DNA of 64,000 bases from Granulicella pectinivorans (GTDB taxonomy: Bacteria > Acidobacteriota > Terriglobia > Terriglobales > Acidobacteriaceae). Made by a program: the position numbers and the translations under genes. How positions within the stretch are numbered: position 1 is the first letter of the stretch; the number at the start of each line of letters is the position of its first letter. The notes beneath the pieces were generated by a model. That model saw only the letters and a list, made by a program, of their open reading frames with translations, was not told the DNA's origin and searched no databases. Shown in pieces: positions 33,661-42,378 of the stretch. The stretch covers positions 2,728,001 through 2,792,000 of the forward strand of contig NZ_FOZL01000001.1 of assembly GCF_900114625.1 (NCBI RefSeq), read 5' to 3'.

Positions 33661-35367
33661 TCAGACCGGTGCGGTAAAGAGCTGCATATCGCCTTTTGCT
33701 TGGGGCAGGTCGGCAAAACGAGCCAGACGAAACTCCGCCCAAAAACCAACCCAGCGCGGATCGGCCTGCAACGCAGTGCCAAGGCGGTTGATGAGTTCCT
33801 TGCGCACCGTCGCGTGGGATGGGCTATCGATCAGGTTGACTGCATCGACGCTCTCGAGGTCATACAACTCATCGCATGTAGAGCTGCAGTTATACGCATA
33901 GAGATAACGCCTTCCGTCCGCTGCCCGATGCTGCATCCCGCATGCAAAGTTGACGCCGACGTGCCATCCGCCAAAGAACAGCAGCGTGCGTTCCTCGCTG
34001 CCTTTGCCGTCGCGTAGATAAGGAAGCAGAGAGATGCCGTCGAACTTGGCCTCGGGCACAATTCCGGCAAATCCAAGCAACGTCTGGGACAGATCCATGA
34101 GCGATACCGGGGAAGCGACCGTGGCATGTGCCCGCGGCATGGAACGCGGACTCTTTACGACGAAGGGTACACGTAACACATCCGGATACAAATACACGCC
34201 CTTATCCACCATCGCTCGCCGACCGTTCATCTCTCCATGGTCTGAGATGAAAGCAACCACCATCTCTTCATACAGCCCGAGGTGTTTCATCCGCCTTAAA
34301 ACCATGCCGATCACATGGTCCACCAGTTCCATCTGCAACGCATAGGCAACGCGATACTCCAGCAGCTTCTCCGGCTCGTAGATCCCCCAGTACCGCCGGT
34401 AGACATCGACGATCTCAGGCTCATTCTCCGCTCGCTTGAAGTCGCTTTTCTGCGCATCCCTGTAGGTATCGGGCAGCGTCATCAAGGCGCGCAACTCGCG
34501 TTCCCGCTGCTCGAATCCAGCAGGAATGGAGAAGGGCTGGTGCGGATCGAAGATGTCGAGCTGAATATACATTGGATGCCGCTTGCCCGATCCATTGGCC
34601 AGCAGGCCCTCCACCGTCTCGATCGCCTTCTTGGCCAGGTAATAGCTGTAGTGCGCCTCCAGCGGAAACGGCTTCCCATCTTCCTGCACGATCCATCCAC
34701 CGGTGGAGTTTCCGGGAGTTTTTCGATCCTGCATCTTGAAGACGATCTCCCGCGAGTACTTCTGCTGCTTCACGCCGAGTGAACGCTGGTACGCGAGGAA
34801 GTCGTCATCGTCGAACACCGGAGGCGACCACCGATCCCACGGCTGGTCGTTCTCGCCGAACGCATCCAGAAACTTCTTCGTGCCCACATGGCACTTACCC
34901 ACCTGCCGTGCGATATATCCGGCTGCCTTCAGATACTCCGGAAATACGATATCGTCTGGACGAAGCTGCGTTTCCAGTCCCTCCGGGGCGCGTTCACCAT
35001 TGCCCTGGATGTAGCTGTACCGCCCCGTCAGATACGAAGCCCGCGAAGGGGCGCACAGGGGCACGGTGCAGAAGGCATTTTCAAAGAACGTTCCATCCTG
35101 CATCAACGAGCGAATGTTGGGAATGTTCACATGCTGCGAAGCCGGCCGCGCGGGATGATAGAGATCCGGGCTGACCATATCGGCGCTGATCAGCAGGATA
35201 TGGGGGGCCTTGCCGCCCTCCGCCCGCTGGAACGGGCCAGCGCCTGTGCGCTCCTGCGTAAATTTGAGCGGGCGTGTCCTGCTATCGGATTGAGCCTGCT
35301 CCCCATAGAGCAGGCCGCCTCCAAGAAGGGTTCCTGCCGAGAGCGTAAAGAAGTTGCGCCGGTTCAT
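33661..35367 (-). CDS. Exported formylglycine-dependent sulfatase
   Basis: A 568-residue sulfatase with a leader M-N-R-R-N-F-F-T-L-S of Tat-like form. The conversion motif C105-A-P-S-R with following T-G-R is intact, so Cys105 should become formylglycine in the presence of an activating enzyme. The first metal motif is S-A-D-M rather than the usual D-D, as in choline-sulfatase-like members; the second is S-D-H-G-E-M near residue 385. It removes sulfate esters, probably from a polysaccharide or glycoside, given the GH51 and GH36 enzymes next door. The ATG at 35367 has GAGG at 8 bases. It heads the sulfatase-galM operon, whose upstream region contains a TGTAAAG-CATTACA operator. Confidence 0.92.
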   Translation of the reverse strand: MNRRNFFTLSAGTLLGGGLLYGEQAQSDSRTRPLKFTQERTGAGPFQRAEGGKAPHILLISADMVSPDLYHPARPASQHVNIPNIRSLMQDGTFFENAFCTVPLCAPSRASYLTGRYSYIQGNGERAPEGLETQLRPDDIVFPEYLKAAGYIARQVGKCHVGTKKFLDAFGENDQPWDRWSPPVFDDDDFLAYQRSLGVKQQKYSREIVFKMQDRKTPGNSTGGWIVQEDGKPFPLEAHYSYYLAKKAIETVEGLLANGSGKRHPMYIQLDIFDPHQPFSIPAGFEQRERELRALMTLPDTYRDAQKSDFKRAENEPEIVDVYRRYWGIYEPEKLLEYRVAYALQMELVDHVIGMVLRRMKHLGLYEEMVVAFISDHGEMNGRRAMVDKGVYLYPDVLRVPFVVKSPRSMPRAHATVASPVSLMDLSQTLLGFAGIVPEAKFDGISLLPYLRDGKGSEERTLLFFGGWHVGVNFACGMQHRAADGRRYLYAYNCSSTCDELYDLESVDAVNLIDSPSHATVRKELINRLGTALQADPRWVGFWAEFRLARFADLPQAKGDMQLFTAPV

Positions 35368-35421
35368 GCCTGGACCTCGGAAGTATGCAGCGAGAACACA
35401 GTATAGGTTCAACGATGTCTC

Positions 35422-35435
35422 TGTAAAGCATTACA
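35422..35435. promoter_or_regulatory. LacI-type operator, TGTAAAGCATTACA
   Basis: One mismatch to the perfect palindrome at 31484, 54 bases before the sulfatase start. Confidence 0.6.
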
Positions 35436-35511
35436 TTACTCTCAACGCGTAACCCACACAAATCCTGCATACCCTTGACAGTCCAGGCTGGGAGTCAGTA
35501 GCGTGACTTCG

Positions 35512-35525
35512 TGTAATGGATTACA
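35512..35525. promoter_or_regulatory. LacI-type operator, TGTAATGGATTACA
   Basis: One mismatch to the perfect palindrome. It is 90 bases centre to centre from the site at 35422 and 11 bases upstream of the GH51 start codon, so bound protein would block the leader. The ATG within it is not used as a start. Confidence 0.65.
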
Positions 35526-35536
35526 AGAAGGACCTC

Positions 35537-37594
35537 ATGCCAGCCCTACGACCCGCCCATCTCCTCGTCGCTTCACTCCTCACGACCGCTTGCCTGGCGC
35601 AGGTGACGGCCGGCAGGCCTATGCCGAAGACCGTCAAGGTCCATGTGGACCCCGCGGGCAACCAGGGCACGGTGCCTCCGCACCTCTTCGGCGGCTTCCT
35701 CGAGCCTATCGACTCTTCCATCAACAACGGCGTCATCGCCGAGATTCTCGTGAACGGGAGCCTCGAAGCCGGCCTCTGGAATCACGCCATGCTGGAGCAA
35801 ATCTTCCGCGACCAGCCCGAATTGATCGACTCGACCAACCAGACCGGGATTCCAATCCCATGGCAGCCACTCAACAAGGCCGCAGGCAACCGCTACGAGC
35901 TGCACGTCGGGCATGCCGCCAACAGTTGGCAATCGCTCGAGATCATGGGCACGCCAGACGATCTCACCGGGATCAAGCAGCGCGTCTACCTGCCGGTCCC
36001 CCGCACGGATGGCTACCGTGTCTCGCTCTACGCAAGACACGGTAGTGGGCCAACCCGCCTCAATGTTTCGCTTCGGTCGCGCAGCACGGACAAGATACTC
36101 GCCACCGCCTCCATTGAGGCTGCGGCAGGGGAGTGGACGAAGTACGCCGCGAAGCTCCAGCTCAAGCTCAATGACGTGCATCGCCTCGAGCCCGTGGATT
36201 TCGCTATCTCCGTCGAGGGCGATGAGCGGGTGGACCTCGACCAAATCTCCCTCATGCCGGACGACGCTCTTGGCCCCTTCGATCCTGAAGTGGTTCGCAT
36301 GTCCGAAGACATGCACATGACGGAGCTCCGTCTCGGAGGAAACTTCATCAGTTACTACCACTGGCGCGACGGTATTGGTCCTCTCGACAAGCGCGTCACC
36401 ATGGAGAACATCGCGTGGGGCATCCCGGAATACAACAACTTCGGCACCGATGAGTTTCTTGCCTTTTGCAAGCTTGTCCATGCCGAGCCGCAGTTCAACC
36501 TCAACATGGGCAGCGGCACGCCCTCCGAGGCAGCCGACTGGGTTCGCTACATCCGCGAGCGCTACCAGGGGCCCTTGATCCTCGAGATGGGCAATGAACT
36601 GTATGGCCATTGGCAGGTCGGCTATCCTACCATCCACGAGATCGCGCCCCGCACTCTCGCCTTCAGCCAGGCCTTGAAGCCTCTCGCGAAGGACGCCATG
36701 CTCATGGCGACCGGCGAATCCCCCAACCAGTTCGAGGCATGGAACGCTGCGCAGTACACCAACCCGCCCGGCACCTTCGATCTTCTTACGATGCACTTCA
36801 TCACCGGCACCAACCACGTCCGTCTCGCGCCTTACACGCCCGACTTCATGGCCGCCGCCGCCTACGCCGTACCCCATGCGCTCGGTGCCCATCTCGACAG
36901 CATGCAGGCCCAAATGGACGCTGTTCCTGGTTACAAAGGCAAGGCACATTTCGCGATCACCGAATGGCTCTTCAATAGCAAAGGCGAGGGCGAGCGCAAC
37001 TTTACCAACGAAAGCCCAAGCTCCCGCAATGAAGGCGGGGCCGTGATGGTTGCCGCAACCTTCAACACGTACTTCCGCCATAACGCCGAGGTCAAGCTCG
37101 TCGACATGACCGGCCTCATGGAGTTTGCCGGCATCTGGAAGCGCCGCGAGCAGGTCTTCGCCTCTCCCGCCTACTACGTCTTCCAGCTCTATGCCGCAGC
37201 CAAGGGAGATACGGTTCTGCCGGTCACCACCGATACCGGCACCTACAGCGTTAAGAACGGCACCCAGGGCTACGCCGACGTCGCCGATGTCCCTTATGTC
37301 GATATCGTCGCTACACGCAGCAAGGACAACCGCACCATCACCCTTTTCTGCGTCAACCGATCGCTCACTGACGATGCCCCCACCGAGATCGATCTCGGCC
37401 CATCCCTGGTATCGGGCGTTGCAAAGGTCGATCAGATGACGGCAGTCTCGCGCTACGTCATGAACGACGAGGTCGAGCCGAAGCGTGTCGTCCCGCAGGT
37501 GAGCGGCCTGAACGTCGAGGCCAGGAAGCCCCTGCATCTCACGCTGCCGCACGAGAGCGTAACTGTGATCCACCTTCAGGCCGCATCGAAGTAG
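35537..37594 (+). CDS. Secreted GH51 alpha-L-arabinofuranosidase
   Basis: A 685-residue enzyme with a signal peptide (about 1-19, ending C-L-A-Q), a carbohydrate-binding-like beta domain (about 110-250) and the GH51 barrel plus C-terminal beta sandwich. The acid/base is E354 in E-M-G-N-E-L-Y and the nucleophile E476 in A-I-T-E-W, both in the expected motifs. It releases terminal L-arabinofuranose from arabinan, arabinoxylan or arabinogalactan. I chose the ATG at 35537, preceded by AAGAAGGA; the ATG at 35516 falls inside the operator palindrome and has no ribosome site. It is divergent from the sulfatase operon. Confidence 0.93.
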   Translation: MPALRPAHLLVASLLTTACLAQVTAGRPMPKTVKVHVDPAGNQGTVPPHLFGGFLEPIDSSINNGVIAEILVNGSLEAGLWNHAMLEQIFRDQPELIDSTNQTGIPIPWQPLNKAAGNRYELHVGHAANSWQSLEIMGTPDDLTGIKQRVYLPVPRTDGYRVSLYARHGSGPTRLNVSLRSRSTDKILATASIEAAAGEWTKYAAKLQLKLNDVHRLEPVDFAISVEGDERVDLDQISLMPDDALGPFDPEVVRMSEDMHMTELRLGGNFISYYHWRDGIGPLDKRVTMENIAWGIPEYNNFGTDEFLAFCKLVHAEPQFNLNMGSGTPSEAADWVRYIRERYQGPLILEMGNELYGHWQVGYPTIHEIAPRTLAFSQALKPLAKDAMLMATGESPNQFEAWNAAQYTNPPGTFDLLTMHFITGTNHVRLAPYTPDFMAAAAYAVPHALGAHLDSMQAQMDAVPGYKGKAHFAITEWLFNSKGEGERNFTNESPSSRNEGGAVMVAATFNTYFRHNAEVKLVDMTGLMEFAGIWKRREQVFASPAYYVFQLYAAAKGDTVLPVTTDTGTYSVKNGTQGYADVADVPYVDIVATRSKDNRTITLFCVNRSLTDDAPTEIDLGPSLVSGVAKVDQMTAVSRYVMNDEVEPKRVVPQVSGLNVEARKPLHLTLPHESVTVIHLQAASK

Positions 37595-37631
37595 AAACAA
37601 GCCGTTTTCACAAAAATGCGGCCATGCAAGC

Positions 37632-37698
37632 CGTTGCACTCCCGAAGTTGCTACTGTAGTAGCGATACTTTTTTGAGCAACAGAAGGGGAGTGCAATG
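37632..37698 (+). promoter_or_regulatory. Possible start-occluding hairpin before the GH36 gene
   Basis: TTGCACTCCC (37634-37643) is the exact complement of GGGAGTGCAA (37687-37696), which contains the Shine-Dalgarno and the first base of the ATG; a G-U and a C-G pair extend the stem over the whole start codon. Between them GTTGCT (37647-37652) can pair with AGCAAC (37676-37681), and GCTACT-GT-AGTAGC (37650-37663) is a second inverted repeat that could instead be a DNA operator. Whether the upstream arm is transcribed is unknown. Confidence 0.5.
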
Positions 37699-39906
37699 CG
37701 TTTGATCTCAGCCTGCATCATGCTGCTTTTCACCGTTTCACCGGTCGTCCGTGCCCAGGATCCGGCACCCGCGCACATCAGTTTCGACGAAAAGACACGT
37801 GTCTTCCGTATCGATGGTGGAGAGAGCACCTATGCCTTCGGCGTGAATCCCCAGGGAGCCCTCGAGACCGTCTACTGGGGCGGGCGTTTGCAGCCCAGCG
37901 ACCCTCTTCCCGCAGCGCGTTCCGCCGTGGGAGCTCTCGCCTTTGAGACGGAAAACGGGCTTGCCCCGCAGGAGTTCGGCGGCTCCGGCGCAGGTATGGT
38001 GGTGGAACCTGCCCTGAAGATCACCTTCCCTGACGGCGTACGCGACCTCGTCCTGCACTACGTCTCGCACACCCTTGCCGCGGACAAACTCACCGTCACT
38101 CTGAAGGACATGAGCCGCGATGTGGTGGTTGTCCTTACCTACACGGTGGACTCCGCTACTGGCGTCATCGGACGCTCCGCTCTGATTGAAAACAAGACGA
38201 AAGCGGCTTTCCAGATTGAGAAGGCCGCCGCCGCCAGCCTTAACCTGCCCATCGGCGAGACCTACCGGCTCAACTACCTCACCGGACGCTGGGCTGGCGA
38301 GTTCAACCTCCAGCAGGTGCCTCTCCAGCCTGGCAAGACCGTCCTCGAAAGCCGGCGCGGCTCCACCGGTCACCAGAACAACCCATGGTTTGCCATCGAG
38401 CGCAGCGCATCGACCGACGAGGAGCACGGTGATGTATGGTTCGGCGCCCTTGCCTGGAGCGGTTCATGGAGCATCTCCATCGAGGAGGATCCACTCCATC
38501 GCGTCCACGTCGTCGGCGGCTTCAACCCCTTCGACTTCGGCTACAAGCTCAACCCCGGCGAGACCCTTGAGACCCCCATCCTCTATGCCGGCTTTACCAA
38601 GAATGGTCTCGGCGGTGCCTCCCGCACGATGCATCGTTTCGAGCGTGCCAGCATCATGCCCCGCACCACCGTGCGCCCCGTCCTCTACAACTCCTGGGAG
38701 GCCACCGAGTTCGCCGTCGACGAGCCCGGTCAGGCTAAGCTCGCCGAAGAGGCCGCCAGCATCGGCGTCGAACGCTTCGTCATGGACGACGGCTGGTTCG
38801 GCCAGCGCAAGGATGACCATGCCGGACTTGGCGACTGGTACGTCAACAAGCAGAAGTTCCCTAATGGTCTCAAGCCCCTCATCGACAAGGTTCATGCCCT
38901 CGGCATGGACTTCGGTCTCTGGGTGGAGCCCGAGATGGTCAACCCCGACAGCGACCTTTACCGGAAGCACCCCGATTGGGTCCTCAACGAAACAGGACGC
39001 CCGCGTACCGAGTCCCGCAACCAACTCGTCCTCAACCTCGCCCGGCCCGATGTGCGTGCCTACGTCCTCGGATTCCTCGATAAGCTCGTCACCGAGAACG
39101 ACATCGCTTTCCTGAAGTGGGACTACAACCGGAACTGGTCCGAGCCCGGCTGGCCCGCCGTCGCGCCCGATGAGCAACGCAAGGTCTATGTCGAGTATGT
39201 TCGCAATCTCTACGGCATCCTGCGTGACCTGCGCGCCAGGCACCCGAAGCTTGAGATCGAATCCTGCTCCGGCGGTGGTGGACGTGTCGACCTCGGCATC
39301 ATGGGCCTGACCGAAGAGGTCTGGACCTCCGATAACACCGACCCCCTCGACCGTCTCACCATTCAGGATGGCTTCAGCTACGCCTACACCCCGAATATTA
39401 TGATGGCCTGGGTCACGGACACCGGCTGGGGCGGCACGGGCCGCACCACCTCGCTCGACTACCGCTTTCTGGTCGCGATGCAGGGATCGCTCGGGATCGG
39501 CGCCAACCTCAACAAGTGGACCCCCGAAGACTTCGCCAACGCGAAGCGCCTTGTGGCCGACTACAAGCTCGTCCGCGAAGTGGTGCAGCACGGCAGCCTC
39601 TATCGCCTGATCTCACCCCGCCACGACAGCCCCGATTCCGCCACCGAGACCGTCTCGCTCGACCGGTCGCAGGCCGTACTCTTCGCCTATCTGCACTCCG
39701 GTCACGAGTCCTACCCGTATCCCACGATCCAGCTCAAGGGGCTTGACCCGGAAGCCCAGTACCACCTCCGCGCCCTCGAAGGCTCATCCGCGGCCAATGC
39801 TCCCGCATCCGCGAGCGGCCGTTATTGGATGGAGCATGGCATCACGCCGCTGATGAAGGGAGACTTCAAAGCAGCCGGATTTTTTCTGACCAAAGCCGCT
39901 CAGTAA
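37696..39906 (+). CDS. Secreted GH36 alpha-galactosidase
   Basis: A 736-residue enzyme with a signal peptide (about 1-20, V-V-R-A-Q). An N-terminal beta supersandwich (about 25-320) precedes the barrel, which has the nucleophile D476 in F-L-K-W-D-Y-N-R and the acid/base D546 in W-T-S-D-N-T-D, plus the family's M-D-D-G-W-F-G and E-P-E-M-V-N-P. It cleaves terminal alpha-galactose from galactosides of the raffinose family or galactomannan and related polymers. It follows GH51 by 101 bases in the same direction and may have separate control through the palindromic leader just upstream. Ends before a large hairpin terminator. Confidence 0.95.
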   Translation: MRLISACIMLLFTVSPVVRAQDPAPAHISFDEKTRVFRIDGGESTYAFGVNPQGALETVYWGGRLQPSDPLPAARSAVGALAFETENGLAPQEFGGSGAGMVVEPALKITFPDGVRDLVLHYVSHTLAADKLTVTLKDMSRDVVVVLTYTVDSATGVIGRSALIENKTKAAFQIEKAAAASLNLPIGETYRLNYLTGRWAGEFNLQQVPLQPGKTVLESRRGSTGHQNNPWFAIERSASTDEEHGDVWFGALAWSGSWSISIEEDPLHRVHVVGGFNPFDFGYKLNPGETLETPILYAGFTKNGLGGASRTMHRFERASIMPRTTVRPVLYNSWEATEFAVDEPGQAKLAEEAASIGVERFVMDDGWFGQRKDDHAGLGDWYVNKQKFPNGLKPLIDKVHALGMDFGLWVEPEMVNPDSDLYRKHPDWVLNETGRPRTESRNQLVLNLARPDVRAYVLGFLDKLVTENDIAFLKWDYNRNWSEPGWPAVAPDEQRKVYVEYVRNLYGILRDLRARHPKLEIESCSGGGGRVDLGIMGLTEEVWTSDNTDPLDRLTIQDGFSYAYTPNIMMAWVTDTGWGGTGRTTSLDYRFLVAMQGSLGIGANLNKWTPEDFANAKRLVADYKLVREVVQHGSLYRLISPRHDSPDSATETVSLDRSQAVLFAYLHSGHESYPYPTIQLKGLDPEAQYHLRALEGSSAANAPASASGRYWMEHGITPLMKGDFKAAGFFLTKAAQ

Positions 39907-39918
39907 TAACGCTCGAAG

Positions 39919-39961
39919 GCTTTCCGGAAGGTATGGTCTCGACCATGCCCTTCCGGAAAGC
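39919..39961. terminator. Large bidirectional hairpin between convergent genes
   Basis: GCTTTCCGGAAG (39919-39930) pairs with CTTCCGGAAAGC (39950-39961), with a further inner stem ATGGTC/GACCAT. It lies between the GH36 stop and the 3' end of the minus-strand operon and probably serves both. Confidence 0.7.
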
Positions 39962-39982
39962 TTCGCTCCTTCTTTGCTTTGC

Positions 39983-41026
39983 CTAAACTACTCGGCTCAA
40001 CTTCGTCATCCGCCCCGTCTGGTTCCAGTCCGAGACATAGATATTTCCATCCCGGTCTACAAAGCATCCGTGCGCCGCGCTGAAGATCGCGGGCTTCACC
40101 TTCTCTGGAAGCACCTTGTAGTTCGCCCACTGCTCCTTCTCCGGGTTGTCGCCCAGGAAAGCCACCGGCGCATTGTTCCTGTCGAGCACCGTGACCCGTC
40201 CCTCCAACTCCGACACCACCGCATGATCGCCATGGAAGCTCACCTGACACGGCCGCCGCAGATGCTGCGTCACGTTGCTCACAAACTTCCCATCGAAGTC
40301 GTAGTGGCTCAGCCGGCGATTCTCGCGGTCGCATACCAGAAGCAGAGGCTGGTCATAGCGCGTATCGACTGCGAGCCCATGGCTGCAGTTGCACATTCCA
40401 TCGGCGTCCCCCTTCCCTGAGAAACTGCCCCGATAAGCTCCCGTCTTGTCGAACCGGAAGATCCGCGAATCCCCATATCCATTGGCAATGAAGATCGATC
40501 CATCCGGCCCCGGAACCGCTGCGGTCAGCCTCCACTCGTTCGCAGCCTTGAAGCCGGCCTCCGCCGGAGCGGTAATTTTGAGCACCACCGTCCCATCCGT
40601 CTTCATCTTCACGAACAGCCAGTTGTCCGTGGGAGTTCCGTGCTGCACCGTTGCGTAGAAGTACTCCACACCACCCTCGGTCGCATGCACCAGCGAGTGG
40701 ACCTCTGGGAACTCATGCGCCATCGTCCGCACGAACCGCCCATCGCTGTCGTACACCACAATGCCCGTGGCGCTCTGCGTGCTCACATACACGCGCCCCG
40801 CCGTGTCCGTCGCGATTGCGCCGTGCGTCCCACCCAGTGATATCCCCGTGGGCAACGCTCCCCACCCATCCGCTACCCGATAGGTCCACTCCCCATTGCC
40901 AGTCTGCGCTGCAGGCTCAGGCGCACGCTCTTCGGCAGCCTCGGCCCGCAAGGGAAGTGCAGCGGCGGTCATACCGGAAAGCGTCAAGAAGAAGCGGCGA
41001 TCCAGCGGACGATTCGGAGTCTTCAT
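39983..41026 (-). CDS. Tat-exported NHL/beta-propeller protein
   Basis: A 347-residue protein with a twin-arginine leader (L-D-R-R-F-F-L-T) and a six-bladed propeller made of NHL-like repeats, seen as recurring D-x-x-G-x-I/V-Y-V-S and D-x-D-G-R-F-V/K-F-V units. A C-N-C-S-H-G segment near residue 230 is notable. Homologues are annotated as peptidylglycine monooxygenase-like or 6-bladed propeller proteins without biochemical proof. It is the last gene of a four-gene operon and overlaps the preceding gene as ATGA. Confidence 0.85.
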   Translation of the reverse strand: MKTPNRPLDRRFFLTLSGMTAAALPLRAEAAEERAPEPAAQTGNGEWTYRVADGWGALPTGISLGGTHGAIATDTAGRVYVSTQSATGIVVYDSDGRFVRTMAHEFPEVHSLVHATEGGVEYFYATVQHGTPTDNWLFVKMKTDGTVVLKITAPAEAGFKAANEWRLTAAVPGPDGSIFIANGYGDSRIFRFDKTGAYRGSFSGKGDADGMCNCSHGLAVDTRYDQPLLLVCDRENRRLSHYDFDGKFVSNVTQHLRRPCQVSFHGDHAVVSELEGRVTVLDRNNAPVAFLGDNPEKEQWANYKVLPEKVKPAIFSAAHGCFVDRDGNIYVSDWNQTGRMTKLSRVV

Positions 41027-42378
41027 AGCACCTTCTTGGCATCGGTCGCGACTGCAACGGGCTGCGCCGGAGTGTTGTACAGATAGAGATGAACCACGGT
41101 CTTGCTGGCGGCCAAAGGAGCCACCGCCGCCGCCGTTACCTGCGTGCTGCTCAGGTTCACATACGTCAGCTCGGGCAGTCGCAGAATCGCATCGATCCCG
41201 GCTCCCGTAACGCTCGTTCCTTCGAGGTGAATCGCCCGCAGATGCGGAAACTTCGCCAGCTTCGCAAATGCTGCATCCGTCACGCCGGAACGCCCCAGCT
41301 CCACCTCGACGATATACGGATACAGAGGCTCCAGCCTGGCTAGCTGCGCATCCCCAAATGTCTTTGAAGCATCCACGGTATTCAGGATCAACCCATCCCG
41401 CATGTTCTTCGACACCGGCATCAGCGTGCTGCCCGTCGCTTTTGACAGTTGCGCAATCTCCTCCATACGCCCCCTATAGTCCCCGACCTGCGGCAGAGGT
41501 TTATCCTTCTCGCGCACCGCAACGCCAACCAATGTGGATGCCGACTCCGAGGCCCCTTGCGCGATCCACGCTTTGATCAGCGCAACCTCCTCTGGCCGCA
41601 GCGGAGCTCGCCCCTCGGCCGGCATAAACTTCGCATGCTCACGCGGCAACATCACACGCTCGATCAGGAGGCTTTTCTCGGGATGCCCCGCGACGACGAC
41701 AGGTCCATCCGATCCGCCCTTCATCAGCGCCCCGTACGTATCCATCCGCAGGCCTCCCTTCGCCTTGGATGCTCCATGGCACGCCACGCACTTCGCATCC
41801 ATCACCGGATGAATCTGTTTTGCGTAGAAGGAATTTCCCGCCTGACTCTTGAACGGGGCAGGCAGATACTCTGTCAGATAGTTCTCTCCATGCGTCAGAG
41901 AACCGCCCTGATGTGCCGTCCACGCCAGCACCAGCATCACCCCAAATAGCAGCGAGGGATAGCTCCAATCCACTCGTCCTGCGCTCCACGCAGGCCGAAT
42001 CAGCGCAGAGAGCAGCACCACGATCGTCAGGGCAATCCCGCCCCACATGTGCCGCGTTATGCCCGCACCCGCCTCGCCAGCGCCATAGGCAAGAAGATAC
42101 CCGAGCACCAGGGACGCGATGCACGCAAGCACACTGAGCCCAAGCACAAACCCCGCTGCTTCCCGCAACGGAGGCCGCAGCCATCCGCAGAGCTCCAGCA
42201 CCGGCACGAGCACCAGCAGCCCGATCGGCAGATGCACCATGAGAGGATGAAACCGCCCCAGAAACTGCTGCCAGTCGGCGTGCGGCTTGCCGTCCAGCCT
42301 GAAGACAAGCGGCAGCACAAGCAACATCGCACACGCCACCACAGGCGCAATCCAGGCTGGCTTTGCCTTCAACCTCAA
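41023..42378 (-). CDS. DUF2231 membrane protein fused to cytochrome c and leucine-rich part
   Basis: A 451-residue protein in three parts: four or five membrane helices of the DUF2231 type (about residues 10-165), a periplasmic cytochrome-c-like segment with one C-V-A-C-H haem site at about 198-202 and the downstream M-P-A-E (c551/Planctomycete-type) region, and a C-terminal set of leucine-rich-like repeats (about 330-430, L-x-x-L-x-L-x-x-T-x-V). It could pass electrons from the neighbouring DUF1549/DUF1553 protein to the membrane. The start is a TTG at 42378 overlapping the upstream stop as TTGA; no good ATG exists nearer than residue 17. Confidence 0.8.
   Translation of the reverse strand: MRLKAKPAWIAPVVACAMLLVLPLVFRLDGKPHADWQQFLGRFHPLMVHLPIGLLVLVPVLELCGWLRPPLREAAGFVLGLSVLACIASLVLGYLLAYGAGEAGAGITRHMWGGIALTIVVLLSALIRPAWSAGRVDWSYPSLLFGVMLVLAWTAHQGGSLTHGENYLTEYLPAPFKSQAGNSFYAKQIHPVMDAKCVACHGASKAKGGLRMDTYGALMKGGSDGPVVVAGHPEKSLLIERVMLPREHAKFMPAEGRAPLRPEEVALIKAWIAQGASESASTLVGVAVREKDKPLPQVGDYRGRMEEIAQLSKATGSTLMPVSKNMRDGLILNTVDASKTFGDAQLARLEPLYPYIVEVELGRSGVTDAAFAKLAKFPHLRAIHLEGTSVTGAGIDAILRLPELTYVNLSSTQVTAAAVAPLAASKTVVHLYLYNTPAQPVAVATDAKKVL

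Noticed and set aside
35573..37696. 707-codon open frame on the minus strand
   Set aside because: Antisense to the GH51 gene, whose catalytic motifs are clear; the opposite frame has no protein-like features.
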